From assembly GCF_025369935.1 (NCBI RefSeq), contig NZ_CP104467.1:5339001-5403000 (forward strand): a stretch of 64,000 nucleotides of DNA, given 5' to 3'. Under the pieces are notes generated by a model. That model saw only the letters and a program-made list of their open reading frames with translations. It did no database searches and had not been told where the DNA came from. Shown piece by piece: positions 34,403 through 45,041 of this stretch. Positions within the stretch are counted from its first letter, which is position 1. Each line of letters begins with the position of its first letter. The DNA comes from Paenibacillus andongensis. Lineage in GTDB: Bacteria; Bacillota; Bacilli; Paenibacillales; NBRC-103111. The position numbers and the translations under genes were made by a program.

Positions 34403-34990
34403 CAAAATCCTCTCCTCGTTTCGAATTTTTCTTTGACCTCTCATTACCGTTGCAGCGATTCATGCACCCCGCTGCTTTGCCGTTAAACAGGATCACCTCC
34501 TTGTTTAAGTATGGGTGGAAGCCGCTCGAATAGCTTGGAATAATCAGCTTTCTCGATAATTCTTATAAAAAAACCGTCTCTTGAGTTTTTCTTTGATATG
34601 CTCATTGGCATTGAGCAGTTCAATATTGCCTAATGTTTTCTTTCAATTTCCCTCCCAGAACAAGGATTTTCCATCAGATGTTTTTTGAGTTCTTTTCGCA
34701 CGTAATATCAGAATCAAGCGGAATGTCACACGTATATCGACAACTTCAGTATTCCTGCTGAGGACTTGAAAGTATGCCCTCTCCAATAAGCCCTAAAGTA
34801 ATAACCCCCTCTGCAAGTCAGCTTTACTTTCCTAAATATCCCTTTTCATCTAACAAATATTACCATATTGTTTTTTTTAAAAATACCTATATTTTTGTAT
34901 TACTTTTCATGTAAATATTAGACTTTTCTCAAAATCACGTAATAAATATAATTTTCTCAAAACAAAATAAAGGACTCTTTCTTCGATGCA
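34403..34990. other. Intergenic leader of the biosynthetic operon
   Basis: About 590 bases without a recognisable gene. At 34490-34502 the minus strand has AAGGAGGTGATCC, a full 13-base complement of the 16S rRNA 3' tail, but no normal start codon follows at a proper distance (only CTG). 34700-34980 is strongly AT-rich and could hold the operon promoter; I could not place -35 and -10 boxes with confidence. Confidence 0.55.
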
Positions 34991-35475
34991 TCAGCGCTTA
35001 ACATAGGTTTGCACCAAGTCTTTCGGAACATCGTAGCGATTGCTGATCAACAAATAGGCACCTTTATGAGCGGCAGTCTCTTCCCCCCTGTTCTACTTGA
35101 ACAGAATCCTGTTCCAGAAACGGCACAGAGGGCAAGAGCAAGCCCGAAAGAATACCATCGGAATCCAAATCCTTTACTCGTATGATGTAGTTCCATCCCT
35201 TGCGTTCCATATGCGCGAAATTGTTGTAACTTTCATAACCTCGATCGGCCGTAACAATGGTTTTGCCCTTGATGGGGGAACGGTCGACCATAAAGAGTTC
35301 CTTGATATGCTGTTGCCATCATGGAGATCAGGAGTTGCATAACCGTTTCAAAGGGCAGCTTTTTCTTGCGGGTAAAATCTTTTTCAGGGCTTTTGACATA
35401 AGGTGCTGGTGCGGCTGACATTTCTCGGATGAGGGATGTCAGCGTTTGTTTTAGCGAATTCGCGTACTCATTCAT
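34991..35475 (-). mobile_element. IS4-type transposase remnant
   Basis: ATG at 35475 with AGGAGG begins an IS4-type transposase start (MNEYANSLKQTLTSLIREM). A frame change near 35310 leads to the DDE core piece ELFMVDRSPIKGKTIVTADRGY and GWNYIIRVKD, then another break to AYLLISNRYDVPKDLVQTYVKR, ending just before the usual catalytic Glu region. Large internal parts are missing; no terminal inverted repeats were identified. Confidence 0.8.
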
Positions 35476-35529
35476 TGGCGTAACCTCCTTGGTTTTCAAG
35501 GGGCTTCGCCTCACATTTCCAACTGCTTG

Positions 35530-36174
35530 TCAAGTCTTTTTTCTCGATTTCGCACAAAAAAAAGAGCGGGCTATCTTTTCGATAACCTGCTCTTGTTCTT
35601 GATTTTTGGCCCTGCGCCTTAACTTAATGACATTGGGCACACCCCGGATCATCTGTTGAAACGCTTCCGCCCAGGAGTCCTTCCACGATTCTTGCTGCAT
35701 GAAATAGCCGAATTTCTCCCCTTGCACTTCATTGATAAAGCGGCTATAAATGCCAAGCTCAAATTCGATCGCATCCTTTTCTCCCTGAGAAAGCGTATCT
35801 TTGATTTTGTTGTAAGGAACCCCTGAAAGCCGCTCCATAATAAAGTACTCCGCATGAATCATGGTGCATGTATCGTCGTGTACGAGCACCTTGGGTACAG
35901 GAAGCGTGCCGCTGTTGCCAAACAAGCGTAGCGCCTCGACTTCCGTGCGCATCAAGTTTGCCTCATAACGCATCATTTTCGTTCCCTTGAACAGCGCCAC
36001 TTTGAGGATAACGTCGCGGTCGTCGCTTGTGGTGATCGCGTATGCGCTGTTTGCCCACCCATCCGTTAATTCTTTCGTTTCGACGACCCGGCTTCCGAAG
36101 GTTTGGTGAATAATTCGTTCCATATCACTGCCTATCAGCCTAGGTTTAATATTGCTTTCCATAATATCGGTCAT
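35530..36174 (-). pseudogene. Aminoglycoside phosphotransferase-like gene, N-terminal half
   Basis: The 214-aa frame shows the N-lobe of an APH-family kinase: GWANSAYAI, the ATP-binding Lys in DVILKVALF, and EYFIMERLSGVPY. The catalytic HGD loop and the DxD metal site expected after residue 190 are missing. A hairpin with a T tract lies inside the last codons (35570-35603), as if the gene's own terminator had been brought in by a deletion. The IS4-type remnant follows 55 bases downstream. Confidence 0.75.
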
Positions 36175-36251
36175 ACCTTTCCATAAATTTGGATTATTAC
36201 CTTATGTTTCCATTTAATTACCACTTGCAATCCTTAACCACCCAAGCAGAC

Positions 36252-37772
36252 CTATTCGATATGATTTAACGGCTCATAATCGAACCAATCAAAGAGCGCC
36301 GGCGTACTCTGTCCTGTTTCGCAAACGGCATACATCGCAATGATTACTCCCGTAAAGCCGCCAGCTACCTCCGTTGAGAGCAGATGCGTTTCTCCCGAGC
36401 CCAACGCAAGGACTTCGGATTGATTGGGCTGAATGGTGAAAACAAACCATTCCGGCTGAGCCTCAATCTTTAGCACGACCGGGCCTGCTGCGCAATCGTA
36501 CGTGTGCTCCGTTCTCAATGATCCCACGGTCTTCCGGAATGCGATCACCTTGCGTCCGTCCTTGAACTTTACGGCCAAATCATAATGATATCTTTCGTTC
36601 ATAAATACGGTAAGTCCAGCTTCCTCGCCTTCGCTTTTTGGTTCGAAATCGAGTAGGGCGGCAATGTTGCATGACAAATGGCGCAGACGCCGGCCCACAA
36701 AGGCGGGGGCGCCGGCGTCATCGAGCGACACCTTGTTCCCGCGTAGCACCAAATTTCCCGGACTTTCGTGGAGCGACCAGCTTTCCAGAGTCGGATTCCG
36801 CAGAAACACCCAGTCAAAACCTAGCGTTGTATCGTCAAAATCATCTCTGTTTGCCTTATACGGCCACTGGACTTCCTGCAGCTGCGGAGCCTCCATAACG
36901 GACTCGATACGCCCACCGTTACCGATGATCGGCCAGCCGTCATCCGTCCATGACACAGGCGCCAGAAAAGTCTCTCTGCCCAAATGATGCCGGTAGGGAT
37001 AAGAGACCGGTCTGATGCCCAAGAAAACCGCCCACCAGCTGCCGTCATGCGCCTGCACCAGATCCGCATGCCCGGTTGCGTGTATGCTGCTCTTCAAGCT
37101 TCTGTGAGACAAAATCGGATTATGGGGACACGGTTCGTACGGCCCGTAGGGAGCGCTGCTTCTCGCTATCGTCGCCATATGGCCGTATTCCGTCCCCCCT
37201 TCGGCAATTAATAAATAATAAAGTCCGTTGATCTTGTAAAGATGAGGCGCTTCCGGATGCGCTCCGCCCGTTCCTCTCCAGATCAGACGGCTCTCCGTCA
37301 GCATACTTCCGGTCGATATGTCAATCTCGCATTGATAAATGCCGCAGCCTTCATTGCCGTCGTAAGTGGATTGAAAGTATACACTGCCGTCTTCATCGAA
37401 TAATAGGGAAGGATCGATGCCTCTCTGCGCAACGGGTATCGGTTCGGACCAGGGACCTTCGGGCTGCTTGCTGCGGACATAGAAGTTGCCCAACCCGCTC
37501 ACATTCGTCGTTACCATATAGAACCAGCCTTCGTGATGGCGGATCGTCGGGGCGTAGATTCCTCCCGCGATCCAACTGTTTGCCAGCTGCAACTGCTGCT
37601 CGGTTGTGAGGCAATGTCCGATCTGGCGCCAATTGACGAGATCCTTGCTGTGAAATAGGGGGACTCCAGGAAAATATGCAAAAGAGCTTGTCACCAAATA
37701 ATAGTCATCCCCGAGCCGGCAGATGCTCGGATCGGGATAAAAGCCGGGAATGACCGGATTCGTATACGGCAT
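36252..37772 (-). CDS. GH43 beta-xylosidase/alpha-L-arabinofuranosidase
   Basis: 506 aa, no signal peptide. GH43 five-bladed propeller with catalytic base Asp in PGFYPDPSICR (about residue 14), the pKa-modulating Asp in GIDPSLLFDEDG, and acid Glu in HPEAPHLYKING. A C-terminal beta-sandwich domain (from about residue 310) is typical of intracellular beta-xylosidases. AGGAG precedes the ATG. It lies in the plant-polysaccharide block and would trim imported xylo- or arabino-oligosaccharides. Confidence 0.93.
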   Translation of the reverse strand: MPYTNPVIPGFYPDPSICRLGDDYYLVTSSFAYFPGVPLFHSKDLVNWRQIGHCLTTEQQLQLANSWIAGGIYAPTIRHHEGWFYMVTTNVSGLGNFYVRSKQPEGPWSEPIPVAQRGIDPSLLFDEDGSVYFQSTYDGNEGCGIYQCEIDISTGSMLTESRLIWRGTGGAHPEAPHLYKINGLYYLLIAEGGTEYGHMATIARSSAPYGPYEPCPHNPILSHRSLKSSIHATGHADLVQAHDGSWWAVFLGIRPVSYPYRHHLGRETFLAPVSWTDDGWPIIGNGGRIESVMEAPQLQEVQWPYKANRDDFDDTTLGFDWVFLRNPTLESWSLHESPGNLVLRGNKVSLDDAGAPAFVGRRLRHLSCNIAALLDFEPKSEGEEAGLTVFMNERYHYDLAVKFKDGRKVIAFRKTVGSLRTEHTYDCAAGPVVLKIEAQPEWFVFTIQPNQSEVLALGSGETHLLSTEVAGGFTGVIIAMYAVCETGQSTPALFDWFDYEPLNHIE

Positions 37773-37839
37773 TTGGATGCACTCCTACTCGTTTCAAAGT
37801 TTGATTCAATTGGTGTAAAGCATATTCATAATCATTTAT

Positions 37840-38970
37840 TCAGTACCAGGATAAGAATGCGGCGGCAATGGCTGAACCCGCTTTTCCATTAGGGTGCGGA
37901 TCGCCCCCTTCGGACAAATATTCAGGCATTAGCAGGTTATCGCGAGTAGCGGCTTGAGAGAGCACTTTCGCTATATCGAATACTCGATCAACGCCGGAGA
38001 TGGCATGGCTTCTTATCGCCTGATTCACATGCCTCCAGACAAGCTCCTCAGAGCCGGTGAAATTGAACGTGGGTACGGTACAAAGGATCACCGACATACC
38101 GTTACGGCTGCCTTTAAGCTTGGCCACGATCGTTTGCAAATCCTCCAGCACTTGAGTGGCGCTTCGTCCGGCTGTCATATCGTTGACCCCTAATGCTACG
38201 ACAACCTCATCATTCTGCTTGGCTTTATGCAACCAAGCTCCGTCGCTTGCGGCATCGTAGGCTCGCGCCCAGCCCGAACCGATGTTCCATACGCTGTGTG
38301 TAGGGGCAAGCTTTTCTGCAATGCGGGCAACCCAGTATTCGTAAGTGTCCGGTCGCGTTCGCACGCCTTGGGTGATGGAATCGCCAAAGAACGCTAGTCG
38401 CCTTGCCTCCTTTCGTTTGCAGCCTATGAAATCCGGCAGAAACAGACAGTTTGCGGATTTTCGGAAACCACCCGCCGACGTTTGGCCGGCGGCATTCCCG
38501 GGCGCATCATAGGCAGGTACCAATGGTGCTTCCGTATTGTAAGGAAAGCTGTCGCCGGAAGCGAGTGTCGTGATCGTCCACGAAAATGCCAAATAATGCT
38601 CCTCCGGGATTGTGATCTCGGCGGCATCGCTCCAGAACGTCTCTCCAGGTAACGCCGTCCTGGCCATGGACGAATCGAACGTTACCGGGATTTGAGTGCC
38701 CTCTACAACGCTCCCGTCAGGCAGTCGACCGCCGTCAGCGATGTAAGCCGCCTCGATTTTCCACAAGCCTCCCGGCAGATTGGCTCTCGATTCGGAGCCG
38801 TCTGCCCATGTAGAATCCACCAGATTGCTGCACCAGAATTTCAGCTCCATTTTCCCGCATTCAGCCATCTTGATGTGAGCTCTGTACGTATGCGTAAAAA
38901 CGGAATCGCTTTTCATGATATAATTTGTGGCCGTCGATAGAGACGTCGCTGAAGCATATGAACTCCACAT
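37840..38970 (-). CDS. SGNH/GDSL hydrolase with N-terminal beta-sandwich
   Basis: 376 aa. Catalytic blocks appear in order: FFGDSITQG (Ser, about residue 194), NIGSGWA (Gly), GVNDMTAG (Asn) and GGDPHPNGKAG (Asp and His). The first 185 residues form a separate beta-rich domain. No signal peptide. ATG follows GGGGG. By family it is a carbohydrate esterase, perhaps a deacetylase of hemicellulose oligosaccharides, fitting its place downstream of glycosidase genes. Confidence 0.88.
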   Translation of the reverse strand: MWSSYASATSLSTATNYIMKSDSVFTHTYRAHIKMAECGKMELKFWCSNLVDSTWADGSESRANLPGGLWKIEAAYIADGGRLPDGSVVEGTQIPVTFDSSMARTALPGETFWSDAAEITIPEEHYLAFSWTITTLASGDSFPYNTEAPLVPAYDAPGNAAGQTSAGGFRKSANCLFLPDFIGCKRKEARRLAFFGDSITQGVRTRPDTYEYWVARIAEKLAPTHSVWNIGSGWARAYDAASDGAWLHKAKQNDEVVVALGVNDMTAGRSATQVLEDLQTIVAKLKGSRNGMSVILCTVPTFNFTGSEELVWRHVNQAIRSHAISGVDRVFDIAKVLSQAATRDNLLMPEYLSEGGDPHPNGKAGSAIAAAFLSWY

Positions 38971-39093
38971 GTTTATGTACCCCCAATTGTTTTCATGGCA
39001 TCTGACAGCCCAGCCGCCAAGCAGCTGACCATATATTGTTGCTTCCCCGGAGCCCTCAAAAGCTCCGGTATTGAAAGCTTTTGAACATGACTC

Positions 39094-39216
39094 TCACTTC
39101 CCCGTATGTGTCCAATCCAGCCCCGGATCGATCGCTTCCAAGACTAACGGGACAGGATCGCTCCATGGCCCTTCGGGAGCCGGAGCGTTAGCGCCACGAT
39201 TTCCCCCTTCACGGGC
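39094..39216 (-). pseudogene. Scrap of a GH43 enzyme
   Basis: A 40-codon stretch reads APAPEGPWSDPVPLVLEAID then PGLDW, like the blade with EGPWSxP and the IDP motif of GH43 proteins. Nothing of the rest of the domain is nearby. The surrounding 38971-39093 and 39217-39439 show no other gene. Confidence 0.45.
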
Positions 39217-39439
39217 ACATAGATATAATTTTACAACAATCATGAAAAAAAATTACCCCAAGAATTAATACAGAAATCATACAAAAATTATGAATGGGCT
39301 CATATCGCTTTGCCTCGAAAACGCCAAGGGCGAAGCTCCTATTCATTAGCTTTCAAAAAACCGACCGGTTTCATGACCGTCCCAGCGGAATGCGAAACCC
39401 GGTTACCGCTGAGGCCCCGGTTGATGAAATGCAGCCGGT

Positions 39440-39957
39440 TTAGGCAAGCTCGACAATTTCTTCAGCGTATGGCTCCATGTCCAGCTTTGGCCCGACCCGT
39501 CTCTCGCTGAGAACACTTGGATAACCTTGACCGAGCGTTAACGTTTGCCGCTTCCGCGAAAGATTCAATAGGAACAAATATCGCTTCTCTCTCTTTTTGC
39601 GAACCGAAATTTGTACGCCCTCCGGCAGATCGGGGAATACGCTCGCGCCCGCTTTCGCAGCAGTCTCCCGAAAAAAGTCCAAATAAAAGTTCTCCTCGCA
39701 ACCATCCCTAAATAATACACCTTGCCACTTCCAAAATAATGAACCGCAGCGGCCGGTTTGCCGGCGAAGAAATCGTCTTCGTACCATGCGACCGGTTCCC
39801 CGCCGGAAAGCTCCAGAATATCGCACCATTGCATGCATGTGTAGGTCTTCCCATTCTTCGCCCGAATAGTGTGGACGTCTTTGCCGATCGGGTCGTACTC
39901 CGACACGTACACGCCAGCCACTTCGGATAGCGGACAGGCCAGCGGCTCCATCCCGGC
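39440..39957 (-). pseudogene. C-terminal fragment of a GH42 beta-galactosidase
   Basis: Across a frameshift near 39702 the translation gives the GH42 trimerisation-domain pattern (FFAGKPAAAVHYFGSGKVYY, then LG) and the C-terminal beta-domain (RYLFLLNLSRKRQTLTLGQG) ending EEIVELA. The catalytic barrel is missing. Its upstream neighbour is a GH5 piece joined without a gap. Confidence 0.72.
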
Positions 39958-40160
39958 GTCCTGGGCCGGCGCGCCTTTCCTGACGAAGATCAGATCAGAT
40001 TCGGCGTTGGAGGAACGGCTTTTCAAGGCTGCCATGGTGATATTGTAAGTATCCTGATCTTTCCACTGATACGTTGTTGCGGTCAAAACGAGTGCCGTTG
40101 TCCCACAGCATATGGGTAATGTTGTGACGCGCCAAATGAAGAATGGCATCTATGGCGTTC
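39958..40160 (-). pseudogene. GH5 cellulase fragment joined to the GH42 tail
   Basis: Two frames give HNITHMLWDNGTRFDRN and TTYQWKDQDTYNITMAALKS, DLIFVRKGAPAQD, matching the end of a GH5 catalytic domain and the start of its X2 linker. The same GH5 segment appears in the remnant at 21458-21565. A frameshift lies near 40075. Confidence 0.65.
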
Positions 40161-40277
40161 TTCGCACAATTAAACATACGACTTAAAAAAATCAATAAAA
40201 TAAAGGAGCATACATAGATTTGTGAAAACAATTCTACGTACACTCCCTAGTCCCTTGGAAATTATAGTAACATTAAA

Positions 40278-42026
40278 TCATGGAACTACACCTATTCCCG
40301 TAACATTCGTTCCGCTCTTTTGTATTGCGTAGTTAATGACTTGCCCATCGTAGAATTCGATCGTGAGCTTGATGGTTCCATCCGATACGGAGTTATTAAA
40401 AAAGCCGCTTAAGATACTGAATGTGCCCTTATTATAGTCTGCTGTAAATTCACCGCCAAACTGCATATAGGGAAACCAGGAATTAGGTCCTATTCTGTTG
40501 CCGGATGCATCGTAGGCGGAAGCACGTCTTACTTTAGCGCCATTGAAGCTTACCGGAATCGTAATTCCTTCTGTTGTTGTGCCCGTAGCCGTTTGAAATA
40601 CAGGCGTTGCATATTTGATTATATATTGATGCCAATCGGCACCCGCCGAGAATTGCAAATCCAAATCGGCAATGACGCCGTATGAACCTTCTTTGAAATT
40701 TTTATTTACAAATTCCTTGGAAAGAGTAAGGGTTGCCGTTGTAGCATCATAGGAATAATCACTTTTCTTCATTCCCGCAATGCCTACGAAGCTATTGCCA
40801 TTCAGAGTAAGCGGAATCCGGATGCCGCTTGTAACCTTCTGTTTGATATAGATTTCGTTTAGCCCTGTTGAATAGGAGGAACGCTGTCCCTGAATAGCTG
40901 CATTTATCGTAGAGCCGATTAGAGAATTCCAGCCATATGGCGCAACTCTATCAAATGCAGGCGGCCATATCATCGGAGAAACTCCATATTGCGATGCCTT
41001 GTAGTTAAAATATTCCAAATATTTCAGCTTTTCACCCGGTTGATTAACTGCAGCGCCTTGATCTGGAGCTAACCAACCGTATTCGCCGATGACAACGCCG
41101 ATCCCTTTGGCCATAAAAGAATTGTATATGTTATTGAAAAACAAATCTACGTGTGATCTTGGCGTATCAGGAGAACCTTTATAAAGTTGTTCGTCAAAGC
41201 CTGTTATGCCCAGGTTGCCGCTAAACACCCAGTCACTATAAAAATGCACTGTGGCAATAAGGTTCGGATCATTCAGACCGGCAATAAAGTTATACGTTGC
41301 ATCAGCCTTATCAACATCAGAGCTTGTTTGATACGATGGTATTATAATCATTCTTGTTGCATTTTTTCCACCCGATTTACGAATAACATCAAATGCAGCT
41401 TTGTTGATCATATTCAATTTGTCTTGTTGCGTGATCGTTCCTGTATCGCTTGCAAATTGGGGCTCATTTATAGTCTCGAAGTTTACGGTACCCGGTTCAT
41501 CCTTAAAATAATTCGCTAGTTGTGTCCATAAATCAACATATCTTTTATATTCCTCGGATGACGTATTTCCATCCCAGTTCTTAAGCCAAATCCAGGAATC
41601 GTGATGGAGGTTGATCATTACATAAAAACCTGCATCTACGGCCCAGTCAACAACTTGCTTATATCTCGCCAGCCATGCCGAATCGATGACGTAATGACCA
41701 TCGGCTCCTAATGTATATCTTGTATAAGCGGTCATTGGAATACGCACACTTTTGAAGCCTTTCGCTTTAGCTGCCAGAATCAAATCTTGAGTTACCTTCG
41801 GCTGACCCCAGGAAGTCTCATCGGATAGCGAGAAGTCGTTCGAATTAAAGCTGTCAAACGTATTAAATATGTTCCAGCCTTGGCCCATTGCCTGAGCATA
41901 GGCCAGCGACGGAGATTGGGATTCTGCAGCCGATGCGGGCTGTAAATTGCCAAAATCAAACGTAATCACAATCGATAACGTTACCAGAAATGCTGTCAAT
42001 CGTCTTAAGTATCTTGTTCTTTTCAT
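40278..42026 (-). CDS. Secreted GH5 endoglucanase/xyloglucanase with X2 and CBM46
   Basis: 582 aa. A signal peptide ends near QPASAA (about residue 34). The GH5 domain (about 40-385) has the acid/base Glu in FETINEPQF and the nucleophile Glu in VVIGEYGWL. An X2 module (about 395-480) and a CBM46-like module (about 485-582, ending SGTNVTGIGVVP) follow, the order known from GH5_4 enzymes such as BhCel5B. Secreted, it would cut beta-1,4-glucan or xyloglucan backbones. AGGAGG precedes the ATG. Next to GH74 this supports xyloglucan use. Confidence 0.92.
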   Translation of the reverse strand: MKRTRYLRRLTAFLVTLSIVITFDFGNLQPASAAESQSPSLAYAQAMGQGWNIFNTFDSFNSNDFSLSDETSWGQPKVTQDLILAAKAKGFKSVRIPMTAYTRYTLGADGHYVIDSAWLARYKQVVDWAVDAGFYVMINLHHDSWIWLKNWDGNTSSEEYKRYVDLWTQLANYFKDEPGTVNFETINEPQFASDTGTITQQDKLNMINKAAFDVIRKSGGKNATRMIIIPSYQTSSDVDKADATYNFIAGLNDPNLIATVHFYSDWVFSGNLGITGFDEQLYKGSPDTPRSHVDLFFNNIYNSFMAKGIGVVIGEYGWLAPDQGAAVNQPGEKLKYLEYFNYKASQYGVSPMIWPPAFDRVAPYGWNSLIGSTINAAIQGQRSSYSTGLNEIYIKQKVTSGIRIPLTLNGNSFVGIAGMKKSDYSYDATTATLTLSKEFVNKNFKEGSYGVIADLDLQFSAGADWHQYIIKYATPVFQTATGTTTEGITIPVSFNGAKVRRASAYDASGNRIGPNSWFPYMQFGGEFTADYNKGTFSILSGFFNNSVSDGTIKLTIEFYDGQVINYAIQKSGTNVTGIGVVP

Positions 42027-42340
42027 TCTTTAAACAATCCTCCTACCTATTTAGATTAGCTTTTTTATCATGCCGGAAGACTCATGATGCAACATCAACT
42101 CGTTTTCAGACTGCACATCACCTCCCGAAAAATTCATAATCACTTTCGATTTTTGTTCCATTTCTCTTATAAGTAATTCGGTACCACCGTAATCCCTGGT
42201 TTTCGAGCCATGAATTAGCACACAATTAGAGACGACTAAAATAGTTGTCATCTTCAAAACCTGTCATCGATCGATCTCATAAATGGGTGCATCGCTTTCC
42301 AACAATAAACGCTTGGTATGATCAAATCGCATATCCATCT

Positions 42341-42379
42341 AAACAAAACCTCGCTGCTACTGATAGCGAGGTTTTGTTT
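42341..42379 (-). terminator. Intrinsic terminator after the GH74 gene
   Basis: A 15-bp stem (AAACAAAACCTCGCT with its complement), nine-base loop, 25 bases past the GH74 stop. The A/T-rich outer stem gives the T tract on the minus strand. Confidence 0.85.
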
Positions 42380-42403
42380 GATTTTGTTGCCATCAGGATG
42401 ATC

Positions 42404-44762
42404 CTAATCCCTATCCTTCACCGGATCCCCATAAATAATGCCACGACCATTGGTTGCGAAATAAACCCGTCCATAAATTCGTGGGTCGCCTATAATGGAT
42501 TTCGGAGTTCCATACTGATGTTGATCATCATTAATCCGCTTCCAGCTATTACCGCCATTCGTGGAGCGGAAGATTCCACGTTGTCCATCAATTTTCGCGA
42601 CGGTATACAATGTCATGTAGTCCTCCTCCGGCGCTGCTTTTCCAAAGCCAATCGAATCTGCTTCTTCCACTTTTTTCAGCTTCGTAAAGCTATTTCCGGA
42701 ATCTGTAGAATGCCAGATGCCATATTTGCCCTCAACCGTATTTCCGCCTGCAATCCAAATATCCCCTTCATGACCAGGCATAGCTTTGATCGACATTGTA
42801 GGTCCGACACCCGGAGCAGTATTTAGAGGTAGATCTGTCGTTGCTGTTTGTGTAAAGGTAGCTCCTTGATCAATACTCACATAAAACTTACCTGCCCAAT
42901 ATGCGTAAAATTTCTTCGGATTGACACGATCTGAAATGACCTGCGCTTGACTAGGAACACCCTGACTTGCTGACCATGTATTTCCGTTATCTGTCGTATA
43001 ATAGACACTGTTTGAAGCCCCACCGCCCCATACAAACGCGCTTCCATCAGCAGAGACAGCTATTTCTCCCCCGCTTGCATTAGGTGGTTCCGTAGCATCC
43101 GGGCTCCAGGTCGTACCCCCATCGGTACTAATTCCCACCACTTTTCCACTCGGATTTTTAGTACTATTGTTGTATGAATCTCCTACCCGAACAATCACGT
43201 TTGGTTTCAGTTCCGCGTAATCCAAGCTTGTCGGTACGACAACATAAGGATTCGTAAACATCATGGATGGCGCTTTTGTTATATCTTCATGTGTGAATCC
43301 AGTTATATCGCCTATTGCGCTGATTAAATGAGGGCCAGCCGGCGGACTGATCAGATCCAGAACGTTGGTTTCTTCCACCCCTTTTGCCATCACGGAAATA
43401 TTGACAGTACTGCCAGTATCCCATGCTGTCAAATTATTAGTCCCATACAAAGTAGCCCCTGTTCCATACATCATGCGATCGGAGTTGAAAGGGTCAATTT
43501 CCAAATCGTCAATCATCCATCCAAGCGCTGGAGCTTGCGCCTGCAGATTGAACGGACTTCCCATCGTAAGCCAAGGCGCTGCCGAAATATCCATTGTGTA
43601 TTTGAGGTTACGGTTCGGATACGCCCCCCATTGCCAAATGGGGCTCCACGTTTTCCCTCCATCCGTACTCCGATAAATATTCGCGTCTGGCCACCAGGAA
43701 TTCAGTGTCGCAACTATCAAAGTGTCTGGATGCTGAGCATCGACCGCAAGTCCGCCATATCCCCAGAAATCGCTGCTATCACTGCTTGCAACTGGGCTGA
43801 TGTTGGTCCAAGTTCCTGTATGGGTATCGAGCTTCCAGACATCCCCCTTGCTTCCATCATAGGAACCTACGCCATTGCTGAAGGAAATGTACAACATGCC
43901 CGTCGATGATAAGATCCCGTGGTGCGGAAGGAATCCAGTTGGTTGTCCCGGCACTGCCGCCCAAGTTTCCCCGCCATCTGTACTGCGGTAAAGATTGTTG
44001 CCTGTGTTGGTATCTACACCAGCGTAAATAGTCTGCGTCGGGTGGCCTGCAGTTCCTGTACGCGGATCAAAAGCGATCCAGGAAAGACCGGTCGGATTAC
44101 CGCCATAAGCCTGACCAGGAAAAGGAATATATGTACCCGCATCAGGGAAATTGTTGACTTTTGACCAAGTTACACCGGAATCTGTACTCTTCCATAATCC
44201 ATTGCCGCTGCGAGCGCCAAAATATAAAACATGATTGTCATTGGGATCAATAACCAACCGAGGTCCCTGCCCACGTCCAGGCTCATTACCGCCGACTTTA
44301 AAAAGGCAGTTCCGTTGATTTCCATGTGTTCCCTTGATCATCGGAACGCAAGATAGACCCATTATGAGGATCCCAGCTATTGGTGTACATTCCTACGGCA
44401 GCATAGACCTTATTGGGATCGACAGGATCGGTTGCCAGCGCATCTACTCCCATTTTATCCCAATCTTCCCATCCCGCTGAATCCAACAGAGGAATCCAGC
44501 TGCTTGTTTCCGGATTCCAGCGATAGGCCCCCCCTATGTCTGTTCGCATATAAATCAAATCTTTTTGTTTCGGATTGAAGATGATGCCTGGAATGTATCC
44601 GCCACCACCACCGGTAACTACATTTTGAAACTGGTAATGATCTTTGGGTTTTGCAAGTTTGGTTTCTTTCGGGGAAGCAGCGGCCGAGCTGACGGGTGAA
44701 AACAACGCCATCAGCATGGCAACGATCATTGCGACCGACAGATATGATCTTTTTGTATGCAT
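42404..44762 (-). pseudogene. Secreted GH74 xyloglucanase, one frameshift
   Basis: The first frame (44762-44298) has a signal peptide ending near SSAAASP and the GH74 start (VVTGGGGGYIPGIIFNPKQK, YMRTDIGGAYRWN with a conserved Asp). The second frame (to 42404) continues the beta-propeller with repeated Asp-box-like blades (WKSTDSGVTW, YRSTDGGETW, YRSTDGGKTW, FRSTNGGNSW). The join ELPF/KVGGN lies at a five-T run (44300-44304): one T fewer restores a single frame of about 785 aa. The domain is otherwise complete, so this is a recent mutation, a slippage site or a read error. AAAGGAG precedes the ATG. Confidence 0.9.
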
Positions 44763-44959
44763 AGAAATTCTCCTTTGATTTCATATATTGGATTGATTCT
44801 GTACATGTGTTGCTTGCCGTGCATTTACTGAGGCACGCCTGAATATCCTCCTCTGCTTTGAAAAATAGGCACTGCTACCTTTCGAGCAAACCAATTCTCA
44901 TCGGCATTTGTGACCGCACTTCGGTGTTGTTTTTCTTGCACCTCCTTATTGGACGCTTC

Positions 44960-44975
44960 ATGTAAGCGGTGACAT
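44960..44975 (-). promoter_or_regulatory. Putative cre box upstream of GH74
   Basis: ATGTAAGCGGTGACAT (read on the plus strand) matches 15 of 16 cre consensus positions, about 200 bases upstream of the GH74 ATG. The remaining 44763-45041 shows no gene. Confidence 0.55.
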
Positions 44976-45041
44976 TATTATTTTAACTGTATGACGTTTA
45001 CGATAATACTTCATAAAATCATCTAAAAATCATGTGGAAAT

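Noticed and set aside
34490..34502. Plus-strand GGATCACCTCCTT resembling the 3' end of 16S rRNA
   Set aside because: No rRNA sequence surrounds it; it is the complement of a Shine-Dalgarno sequence on the minus strand.
39056..39084. Inverted repeat TCAAAAGCT/AGCTTTTGA
   Set aside because: No T tract follows on either strand and it belongs to no clear transcript end, so I did not call a terminator.
42051..42257. 66-68 codon minus frame just upstream of the GH5 gene
   Set aside because: Weak ribosome site and no recognisable family; it could be a leader frame but nothing in the sequence supports translation.
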